Assembly (NCBI GenBank): GCA_017430675.1
Contig: JAFRMM010000024.1
Span: 1 to 20,488, forward strand
Source of the DNA: Prevotella sp.
Lineage (GTDB): Bacteria; Bacteroidota; Bacteroidia; Bacteroidales; Bacteroidaceae
Direction of reading: 5' to 3'
DNA: 20,488 nucleotides
Positions within the stretch are counted from its first letter, which is position 1. Each line of letters begins with the position of its first letter. The translations under genes were made by a program, and so were the position numbers. Below, piece after piece: positions 15,081 to 20,488 of this stretch. A model generated the notes under the pieces. It was given only the letters and a program-made list of their open reading frames with translations. It had not been told where the DNA came from and searched no databases.

Positions 15081-15279
15081 CCTTCTTCTCCGTCTCTTCT
15101 TTCTTCTCTTCTCCGAGATCAGTCACCTCGTTCATCCCCTCCTTGAAACTCTTCACGCCTTTGCCAAGGCCCTTCATCAGTTCAGGAATCTTCTTGCCGC
15201 CGAAGAGCAGCAGTACAATGAGCGCAATAACGAGTATCTCTTGCATTCCCAATCCAAACAGCAATAATGATCCAAACAT
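15073..15279 (-). CDS. tatA: Sec-independent protein translocase subunit TatA
   Basis: A 68-residue TatA/B family protein: a short N-terminal membrane helix (about [16 protein letters not shown]), the FGGKKIPEL hinge, an amphipathic helix ([15 protein letters not shown]) and a highly charged Lys/Glu tail. It forms the Tat pore with TatC. The ATG at 15279 has AGAGGAAAG just before it, a good ribosome binding site. A longer frame from a TTG at 15309 would start inside the TATCTTTG promoter box, so it is not used. First gene of the tatA-tatC-polyferredoxin-reductase unit. Confidence 0.95.
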   Translation of the reverse strand: MFGSLLLFGLGMQEILVIALIVLLLFGGKKIPELMKGLGKGVKSFKEGMNEVTDLGEEKKEETEKKDE

Positions 15280-15306
15280 CTTTCCTCTAGTTTTTAGTTC
15301 ACGTGG

Positions 15307-15338
15307 CAAAGATAATAATAATTCCCGAAACAGCCAAA
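15307..15338 (-). promoter_or_regulatory. Promoter of the tat operon
   Basis: TTTG (15338-15335), 20 nt, then TATCTTTG (15314-15307) on the minus strand, close to the Bacteroidetes consensus, 28 nt before the tatA ATG. Confidence 0.75.
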
Positions 15339-15384
15339 CATTTCGGAAAATATCTGCAAAAACGAGTGTCGCATCTGAGCCACC

Positions 15385-15447
15385 GAAAAAACTCAGGGCA
15401 CTCCAGCCGAACCGATTTCATCTGGAGCGTCCCCTATTCCCTGAGTT
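15385..15447 (-). terminator. Bulged intrinsic terminator of the exopolysaccharide unit
   Basis: Directly after the dehydratase stop. On the minus strand AACTCAGGG pairs with CCCTGAGTT and an inner CTCCAG with CTGGAG, separated by an 11-nt bulge on one side and 2 nt on the other. The stem is followed by TTTTTT (counting the last stem T's), then CGG. It separates this unit from the tat promoter. Confidence 0.8.
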
Positions 15448-15449
15448 TG

Positions 15450-17363
15450 TTAGTCCAACTGTTCGTAAACAGAATTATTGCTTTTATATTCTGGCACCAT
15501 CTCCTTCATCTTCCTGACCGTATCCAAATCATCAAACTTCTTGGCAATGGCTATCAGATCCATGATACTCCTATTCACCTTTTTATAATCATATTGTCTG
15601 ACCTCTGCAATCTGAATCTTCTCGTGGAATGAAGGTTTGTTGCCCTCTTGCTTGTTGAGCACTTCCTCATAGAGTTTCTCGCCTGCACGCAGTCCTGTCA
15701 CCTTGATATCCACGTTCTTGGCACCCGACAGGGATATCATCCGCCTGGCCAAGTCGATGATCTTCACCGGCTTTCCCATGTTGAACACAAAGATCTCTCC
15801 ACCTTTTCCCTTGACGCCGGCCTCAAGCACCAACTTACATGCCTCGGGAATCAGCATGAAATAGCGCTCCACACGTTCATCGGTAACGGTGACAGGCCCT
15901 CCACGCTTGATTTGCTCGCGGAAGAGGGGAATCACCGAACCGTTGGAACCAAGCACATTGCCAAAACGGGTCGTCACGAACTGGGTGGTGTCCTGAGCAT
16001 TGTTCAGGCTTTGGACATAGATCTCGCAGATACGCTTTGAACATCCCATCACGTTCGTCGGGTTCACGGCCTTGTCTGTCGATATCATCACGAACTTCTT
16101 CACGCCGTATTTCACACTGAGATCAGCCAGGACTTTGGTTCCTTGTACGTTATTCAGCACCGCTTCCGTGGGGTTGGCTTCCATCATGGGCACATGCTTG
16201 TAGGCTGCCGCGTGGAAGACGAAGTCAGGTTTGAAAGTATTGAATATCTTCTCCATACGATGTTCGTGACAGATGCTTGTGACGATGGTCTCCGCCTTGA
16301 TGTCAGGAAACAGGTCTGCCATCATCAGACTGATATCATGCTGGGGAGTCTCTGCCTGATCCAGCATCATCATGGCGGCAGGCTTGAAGTACGCTATCTG
16401 CCTGACGATTTCCGAACCTATGGAACCGGCCGCTCCCGTTATCATGACGTGCTTGCCTGTGAGCATTTTCCCTACAGAGGCCATGTCGATCTTGATTTCC
16501 GAACGAGGCAGGAGATCCTCCACCGACACTTCTTCCACCTGCATACTATTCTGGTTTTTACCAGCCAGTCCACCTTCCTCCACGCTGGCCTCCTTGGCTT
16601 GCTGGGCAAAGAATATCCTGACACCAGCCTTAATCATCGTATCCTGCAATCCTGGATTATTACGGAAGTCATCCACCCGATAGGGAGAAACCAGTATCGC
16701 CCGAATCCTCCTTTTCTCGATAACGGAAGTCAGGTCGTCGCCAATATGATAGACCTTCTGTCCCATCAGTTGCATGTGGTGGGCATGCTTGTCGTGAGAA
16801 ATGAATCCGCAGATAGTAAACCGCTTCGGTTTCTGGGAGTGTATATTCTTGGCCAGGCCGACACCACCCGTAAATGCGCCGTAAATAAGCACCCTCATCG
16901 AGTATTCATTGGAAAACGACACATCGTGCAGAGCCTTCACCACAATCCTGACAGTCCACATCAGGAGGGTGGCAACGATGAACGCGACGGAGATCTCTGT
17001 TTGCGTCAGCCCCGTCAACATCTTTATTCCAAGATACTCAAACAAGAAAGAGGCAGTAATGGCCAGTGCCCATGTGACGGCATTGGCATAGGCCACATGC
17101 AGCAGGTCAACAAAACTCGAGTAGCGGATAACGCCCGAGTAGGTGGAAAAGACCTTGGCACCTATCCAACTGAGCAGAGCGAAGAAACAGGAAGAACAGA
17201 GCACTGGAAAGCGGGACACGAACATATTGAGCGTCTTGTTGAACACCCAATAGGCGAACAGTGCTGATACAAAAACAATCAGCGTATCAACCAGCAGAAG
17301 GCACCAATAAGGTAGCGATTCCTTGGAGAAATACCAGTTCAGGATCTTCTTCAGAGTAATCAT
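15450..17363 (-). CDS. CapD/WbpM-type membrane nucleotide-sugar 4,6-dehydratase
   Basis: A 637-residue protein for surface polysaccharide or glycan synthesis. Four N-terminal membrane helices (about 20-40, 56-72, 90-110, 122-144) are followed by a CoA-binding-like Rossmann domain (about 156-260). The catalytic extended SDR domain carries GAAGSIGSE (310-317) for NAD(P) binding and the STDKAVNPTNVMGCSKR segment (428-444). The family's usual Tyr in YxxxK is replaced by Met (M439, K443), as in UDP-GlcNAc 4,6-dehydratases of the WbpM/PglF type. The family usually reads MGASKR; here Cys replaces Ala. The ATG shares one base with the TAA of the upstream gene (TAATG), so translation is coupled; an earlier start at 17411 would overlap that gene by 49 nt. 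Confidence 0.92.
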   Translation of the reverse strand: MITLKKILNWYFSKESLPYWCLLLVDTLIVFVSALFAYWVFNKTLNMFVSRFPVLCSSCFFALLSWIGAKVFSTYSGVIRYSSFVDLLHVAYANAVTWALAITASFLFEYLGIKMLTGLTQTEISVAFIVATLLMWTVRIVVKALHDVSFSNEYSMRVLIYGAFTGGVGLAKNIHSQKPKRFTICGFISHDKHAHHMQLMGQKVYHIGDDLTSVIEKRRIRAILVSPYRVDDFRNNPGLQDTMIKAGVRIFFAQQAKEASVEEGGLAGKNQNSMQVEEVSVEDLLPRSEIKIDMASVGKMLTGKHVMITGAAGSIGSEIVRQIAYFKPAAMMMLDQAETPQHDISLMMADLFPDIKAETIVTSICHEHRMEKIFNTFKPDFVFHAAAYKHVPMMEANPTEAVLNNVQGTKVLADLSVKYGVKKFVMISTDKAVNPTNVMGCSKRICEIYVQSLNNAQDTTQFVTTRFGNVLGSNGSVIPLFREQIKRGGPVTVTDERVERYFMLIPEACKLVLEAGVKGKGGEIFVFNMGKPVKIIDLARRMISLSGAKNVDIKVTGLRAGEKLYEEVLNKQEGNKPSFHEKIQIAEVRQYDYKKVNRSIMDLIAIAKKFDDLDTVRKMKEMVPEYKSNNSVYEQLD

Positions 17364-17857
17364 TATTCTATAATGTATCTTGTGATATAACAAAACAGGT
17401 CGTTTGTACAAGTACTCTCTGATACGCCATCGACAAAACTCAAGATGATGTCGGGATTCGTGATACCAGTGGAATTTTTCTTGATATTGAGTTTGATCCT
17501 GACAGTTATCTCATTTCCCGACTTACGAATGCCAAGTATTTTCATCTTTTTTATAAAAGCATATTGCAACATTGGTTCCTGCTCACTTAAAATCCTAGTC
17601 AGAAAACCATTATACGGATTATCTTTGTAGTTCTTCGATAAGCATTGCAATATCTGGACAAGGCGCTTACCGATGACCTTCTCATCGATACGGCTTGTTT
17701 GATAATCAGGCATAGAGTAATCAAGCCCTATCTTCTTTCTCACATCATCCTTACGGGTGTCATTTACAATAGAAGGAGAACGATTGTCACTGATTTCAAC
17801 TGCCACGGCATGGCTTGTCGCCATCGTCAATAGCGACATCAGAATGAGTCTTTTCAT
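17363..17857 (-). CDS. Small secreted protein of unknown function
   Basis: A 164-residue protein I do not recognise. It starts with a signal peptide (MKRLILMSLLTMATSHAVA) and has a mature part of about 145 residues. The middle is mixed charged (RIDEKVIGKRLVQILQCL) and the rest looks beta-rich (NEITVRIKLNIKK), with two cysteines near the end (CTNDLFC). The ATG at 17857 is preferred over an in-frame ATG at 17881, because the latter lies next to the terminator U-tract. It is coupled to the dehydratase gene by TAATG and is preceded by a structured leader, so it probably belongs to the same surface-polysaccharide function. Confidence 0.75.
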   Translation of the reverse strand: MKRLILMSLLTMATSHAVAVEISDNRSPSIVNDTRKDDVRKKIGLDYSMPDYQTSRIDEKVIGKRLVQILQCLSKNYKDNPYNGFLTRILSEQEPMLQYAFIKKMKILGIRKSGNEITVRIKLNIKKNSTGITNPDIILSFVDGVSESTCTNDLFCYITRYIIE

Positions 17858-18198
17858 TTTTGTATTCTTTTCAATATGCATATAAAAAGCGTGAATGTCT
17901 GTCCTCTGCCCGTTCGCTCCTTAGGTCCTGAGAAAACCTCACCAGTAAACAGACAGATTTGACGCTCACGCTGAAGGCATATTATGTACCCGTAAAGTGT
18001 GCCCAAGGAGGGTTGGTCCTCGGCACACCAACGGGCAATAGTAGATACCTACCCGTAGCATCCTCTCTGCATTGTTCCTGACTGGTTCGTTTGAATTTCT
18101 CAGGTTCAAGAAGCCAAAAACAAAGCGTTGCAAGACGCTATTATCATTAAGTTAAGCCCACACCTTACCTACGTCAATACGCAGTTTCAGCGCGAACT
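17858..18198 (-). ncRNA. Structured leader RNA of the exopolysaccharide unit (candidate attenuator)
   Basis: About 340 nt without an open frame of coding character, transcribed from the TACTTTTG box at 18212. Visible elements on the minus strand in order: a hairpin closed by GCAGT/ACTGC at the 5' end; AGCGT/ACGCT (about 18124-18139); TTGAA/TTCAA with CCTGAGAAA in the loop; ACGGG (18056) that can pair with CCCGT (18035); a longer stem GTGTGCC/GGCACAC with GAGG/CCTC inside (about 17995-18029); and the terminator-like hairpin 17884-17971. CCTGAGAAA (18104-18096) and GCCCGTT (18037-18031) are both perfectly complementary to parts of that terminator loop. It matches no RNA family I know. Confidence 0.55.
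17884..17971 (-). terminator. Terminator-like hairpin just before the small secreted protein gene
   Basis: On the minus strand GCGTGAGCGTC (17971-17961) pairs with GACATTCACGC (17899-17889), with one mismatch and one wobble. The loop contains a smaller GAG/CTC hairpin, and five T follow (17888-17884). It ends 26 nt before the ATG at 17857, the position expected of an attenuator. The loop is long for an ordinary terminator. Confidence 0.6.
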
Positions 18199-18204
18199 CG
18201 ACTG

Positions 18205-18232
18205 CAAAAGTACGAATTATCTGTGAAACAAA
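18205..18232 (-). promoter_or_regulatory. Promoter of the exopolysaccharide leader
   Basis: TACTTTTG (18212-18205) on the minus strand with TTTG (18232-18229) 16 nt upstream, shorter than the usual 19-20. The first bases of the predicted transcript fold into the GCAGT/ACTGC hairpin. Confidence 0.55.
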
Positions 18233-18288
18233 GACACATTTTGCTGAAAAAAACAACTACTAAGAGAAAAAAAAACAAGAATACCCCA

Positions 18289-19002
18289 TCAATATTGGAG
18301 ATAGGGTCGCAGACGGTCGATGGCCTCCTGTGGAAAGTCTCTAGAGAGCCGCAGGTCATCGAGCGACCGGATGGGGCCGTGCAGACGGCGGTAGTCCATG
18401 ATGGCCTTGGCCTGATAGTAGTTGATGTACGGATGGCGTTTCAGTTCATTAAGAGAGAGTTGGTTGATGTTCAATTGACGGGGCTGGGCATCTTGGATCG
18501 TCAGGTATTTCTTTGACTCCAAAGGGAAGTCCTCGATCTCGTCGAGTTGATCCACACTAACATAACCGCCCAGGCGCTCCCCATACTGCACAATCTTACG
18601 GGCAAAATAGGGACCGATGCCAGGCACGGTCTTCAGGGCAGTGGTATCTGCCGTGTTCAGGACGACATGCTCACCCTCACGGATCTTCACAGGATAGCGA
18701 GGGATAAAGGAGTCGCGCGGCTCAGAGGAAGAACGGGATGGAGCCTGTCTGTCTTTATAGTGTGGACGGTCATGATAGATGACCTTTGTTCGTTCACGGA
18801 TCAAGGGGACAGGTCCATGATTCTGTAAAGAATCACGCGACCTGTCCCCTTGATCCGCGCTGTCGGCTGGTGTCAGCGCATTCGACTCGTCATTCTCCCC
18901 ACCCGTCAGGAAGATCACCCCCAAGGCGACGGCAATCACAACCAACAAGGTGAGGATCACCTTGCGGTCGGACTTCTGCAGATAGAAAAACTCGCGGATC
19001 AT
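18289..19002 (-). CDS. ComEA-like helix-hairpin-helix membrane protein
   Basis: A 237-residue protein with a short cytoplasmic start, one membrane helix (about 14-33), a low-complexity charged linker (about 36-108) and two helix-hairpin-helix units. These are LNTADTTALKTVPGIGPYFA (from 115) and LNINQLSLNELKRHPYINYY (from 177). The fold binds DNA non-specifically in ComEA; here it is probably anchored in the inner membrane and faces the periplasm, which would fit DNA uptake or a structural role. The first unit has the canonical GIG turn, the second is degenerate. The linker contains an element encoded by a perfect palindrome (18797-18857). ATG overlaps the transporter TGA (ATGA). A T-rich tract follows the stop but no hairpin. 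Confidence 0.85.
   Translation of the reverse strand: MIREFFYLQKSDRKVILTLLVVIAVALGVIFLTGGENDESNALTPADSADQGDRSRDSLQNHGPVPLIRERTKVIYHDRPHYKDRQAPSRSSSEPRDSFIPRYPVKIREGEHVVLNTADTTALKTVPGIGPYFARKIVQYGERLGGYVSVDQLDEIEDFPLESKKYLTIQDAQPRQLNINQLSLNELKRHPYINYYQAKAIMDYRRLHGPIRSLDDLRLSRDFPQEAIDRLRPYLQY
18797..18857. repeat. 19-bp perfect palindrome (REP-like) inside the HhH gene
   Basis: Arms 18797-18815 and 18839-18857 are exact reverse complements (core AAGGGGACAGGTC). The spacer contains a second inverted repeat, TGATTCT/AGAATCA with a GTAA loop. Sixty-one bases encode about residues 49-69 of the disordered linker. It resembles REP/REPIN-type mobile palindromes with GGGACAGGTCCC-like cores. Confidence 0.8.
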
Positions 19003-20180
19003 ATCACCCCGAACTGATGGAGGAAAATCAAGACGATACAGAGGGGTACGACATAGCGGATGGAGAACAGCCAGATGCGGAAGAACGTCGCACTGAGCGC
19101 GCCCTCGTTGGTGAACTCATCACGCACCAACTGACGGTTGACAAACCAGCCCAGCATGATACTCGTGAGGAAGGCACCCATGGGCAACATGTACTGCGCC
19201 GTCAGGTAGTCGCAGAAGTCCATCAGCGACAGGCCCAGCACCTGCAGGTTGTCACAGGCTCCCACGGAGAGGGAGCAGAATACGGTGATGGTGGCACAGA
19301 CCGTCGTGAGGATCCATGCCGCCCGTCTTCTCGGCATCTTCAGTTCCTCGTGGAAGAACGCCGTACCGATCTCGTGCATGGAGATGGTCGATGTCAGGGC
19401 GGCGAATACCAGCAGGGCATAAAACAGGATAGCGATCACATAGCCCACCACAGGCATGGCACTGAACGCCTGACGGAACACGTTGGGCAGGGTGATGAAG
19501 ATCAGCGACGGGCCGCTGTCGGGCTGTACGCCCACGGAGAAGGCCGCAGGGAAGATCATCAGTCCTGCGAGGATGGCAATGCCCGAGTCGAGCAGGGCAA
19601 TCTGCGTGGCGGAACGCAGGAGGTTCGTGTCACGCTTGAAATAAGAAGCGTAGGTACAGAGACAGGCCGTGCCGAGGCTCAGCGAGAAGAACGCCTGTCC
19701 CAAGGCTTCAAGGAACACACTGCCAGAGACTTTCGAGAAGTCGGGCTTCAGCAGGAACTCGATGCCTCCCCAGGCACCAGGCAGCAGACAAGAGGCGACG
19801 ACGATGATCACCAGCAACAGCAGGAGCAGCGGCATGAGCAGTTTCGAGGCCCGTTCAATGCCCTTCTCCACCCCCTGGGCAATCACGACATGCGTGATCA
19901 GCACAAAGGCTACGCCCCACAGACAGGGTTTCAGCGGGTCACTGGAGAACGTCGTAAAGTAGTTGATGACGTAGGAGGCATCACCGTCGAGCCTACCCGC
20001 GATGGAGGCAAACAGATACTGGAGGCACCAGCCAGCCACCACGGCATAGAAACCGAGGATAATGGTGGAAGTAAGGATGCCCAGATAGCCGATCACGCGC
20101 CAGCCCCTGTTCCCCATGCTCCCGTAGGCACGGGCGGCATTAGACTGGGCATGACGACCCACGATGAACTCACTGACCAT
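18999..20180 (-). CDS. Sodium-dependent NSS-family transporter, N-terminally truncated
   Basis: A 393-residue integral membrane protein of the neurotransmitter:sodium symporter family, which imports amino acids or similar solutes with Na+. The reading starts at PGMVSEFIVGRHAQSNAARA, which corresponds to the end of the second helix of LeuT-like proteins. The first roughly 55-60 residues, with helix 1 and its GNIWRFP substrate/Na+ site, are absent. Downstream helices and motifs (SLSLGTACLCTYASY; FAALTSTISMHEIGTAFFHEE) are intact. In the transporter frame a TGA lies 24 nt before the ATG, so no longer start exists. As it stands it should not transport. The truncation point coincides with the abrupt end of the neighbouring HTH gene. 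Confidence 0.85.
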   Translation of the reverse strand: MVSEFIVGRHAQSNAARAYGSMGNRGWRVIGYLGILTSTIILGFYAVVAGWCLQYLFASIAGRLDGDASYVINYFTTFSSDPLKPCLWGVAFVLITHVVIAQGVEKGIERASKLLMPLLLLLLVIIVVASCLLPGAWGGIEFLLKPDFSKVSGSVFLEALGQAFFSLSLGTACLCTYASYFKRDTNLLRSATQIALLDSGIAILAGLMIFPAAFSVGVQPDSGPSLIFITLPNVFRQAFSAMPVVGYVIAILFYALLVFAALTSTISMHEIGTAFFHEELKMPRRRAAWILTTVCATITVFCSLSVGACDNLQVLGLSLMDFCDYLTAQYMLPMGAFLTSIMLGWFVNRQLVRDEFTNEGALSATFFRIWLFSIRYVVPLCIVLIFLHQFGVI

Positions 20181-20488
20181 ACCGGGCGATGCAATCGGAA
20201 ATCACACAGTCTTTTTGAATGCTGCGGGACAACGCATAGCCGGCGGTTTCCAGCAATGCTTTCGTTTCTTCCAGGGAAAGCCGCAGTCCCAGCGCAAGCC
20301 GTACCGCAGTCCCTTTCTTTGGCTGGTAATCCTTTTGTTTCAGAATTTTGTAAATCAGTTTGCGGTCTATGTCGGCATCTTTATACAACCCGGCCCGGGT
20401 GATCTTCCGTTCCTCCATAAAGCGAAGCAGCATTTGTGTGAAAGTTTCTACCATAGTCAAATCAATCCTTTCAATACTTTGGGGGACA
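20170..20488 (-). CDS. C-terminal HTH domain of a larger protein, truncated at both sides
   Basis: The frame is open to the window edge at 20488, and an internal ATG at 20454 (MVETFTQML) is possible. It contains a domain of the type ITRAGLYKDADIDRKLIYKI...DYQPKKGTAVRLALGLRLSLEETKALLETAGYAL. From memory, such HTH-like domains form the C-terminus of larger bacterial proteins (macro-domain, TIR or VWA types) and usually continue after an S-x-x-x-D segment with a tail such as YDIxEVNExLF. Here the frame breaks into ARYGQ and stops where transporter sequence starts, so the C-terminal tail of about 20 residues is missing. The identity of the N-terminal part lies outside the window. Confidence 0.6.
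   Translation of the reverse strand, partial: VPQSIERIDLTMVETFTQMLLRFMEERKITRAGLYKDADIDRKLIYKILKQKDYQPKKGTAVRLALGLRLSLEETKALLETAGYALSRSIQKDCVISDCIARYGQ
20181..20195. other. Junction between two truncated genes
   Basis: On the minus strand the HTH reading ends around GATTGCATCGCCCGGTATGG, where transporter homology (PGMVSEF) begins. The bases GCATC would fit both the HTH gene and the expected GIPGMV codons of the transporter, a possible microhomology. It may be a real deletion/recombination or a joining error in the assembly. Confidence 0.55.

Noticed and set aside
15343..15360. Single TTTTGCAGATATTTT-like match upstream of tatA
   Set aside because: Only one half-site, on the opposite orientation relative to the gene compared with the other sites, and no second unit 21 bp away; probably chance in AT-rich DNA.
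17882..18200. Known structural RNA (tmRNA, SRP RNA, RNase P RNA) in the long gap
   Set aside because: None of the conserved core sequences I know for these RNAs is present on either strand; kept only as an unidentified leader.
19017..20402. Long open frame on the plus strand (461 codons)
   Set aside because: It lies antisense to the clear transporter gene and its product is low-complexity, Gln/Arg/Asp-rich with no recognisable fold; the same applies to plus-strand frames at 16143-17267, 11177-12271 and 2475-3419.
1..20488. tRNA or rRNA genes
   Set aside because: No T-arm GGTTCGAATCC-like sequence with a matching acceptor stem, and no rRNA signature, was found on either strand by eye.

Overview
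The window looks like a chromosome segment from a Bacteroidales bacterium, most likely a member of Prevotellaceae. Evidence for this is the recurring TAnnTTTG promoter boxes (with TTTG or TTG about 16-20 nt upstream at five of the seven), weak or absent Shine-Dalgarno sequences, SPII lipoproteins with short signal peptides, an M13 peptidase ending in VW, and membrane-anchored AraC-type regulators. Every gene I can support is on the minus strand, so transcription runs from high to low coordinates. Long open frames on the plus strand are antisense shadows.

From right to left: at 20170-20488 is the C-terminal part of an HTH protein that ends abruptly against an N-terminally truncated Na+-dependent (NSS-family) transporter (18999-20180). 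The transporter overlaps a ComEA-like helix-hairpin-helix protein (18289-19002) that carries a perfect 19-bp palindrome inside its coding sequence. A gene-free stretch of about 400 nt (17858-18288) holds a promoter and a structured leader ending in a terminator-like hairpin. This leader precedes a two-gene exopolysaccharide unit: a small secreted protein of unknown function (17363-17857) and a CapD/WbpM-type nucleotide-sugar dehydratase (15450-17363), closed by an intrinsic terminator.

Next comes a Tat operon: tatA, tatC, a polyferredoxin membrane protein (12800-14272) and a Tat-signal-bearing aldo/keto reductase with two [4Fe-4S] motifs (11330-12769). The translocase is thus encoded with its probable cargo. 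Only 15 nt further on is the first of two paralogous 7-TM AraC regulators.

The left half (1-11314) is the most unusual part. Two tandem copies of a module [7-TM AraC regulator followed by a DUF3089 lipoprotein hydrolase] occur at 11314-8976 and 8561-6279. The second copy continues into a YtcJ-type amidohydrolase that is split by a homopolymer frameshift, then an M13 metallopeptidase, then an NHLM-type peptide export pair (HlyD-like adaptor plus ABC transporter, cut by the window edge). Five intergenic regions carry direct repeats with an exact 21-bp period; four of the five share the core TTTTGCANATT. At four of them the repeat starts 48-50 bp from the TAnnTTTG box of the downstream gene. This geometry resembles AraC-family direct-repeat operators. 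It suggests that the two membrane regulators control one envelope regulon of lipoprotein hydrolases, an endopeptidase and a peptide exporter. That last step is inference; the repeats and their spacing are read directly from the sequence.
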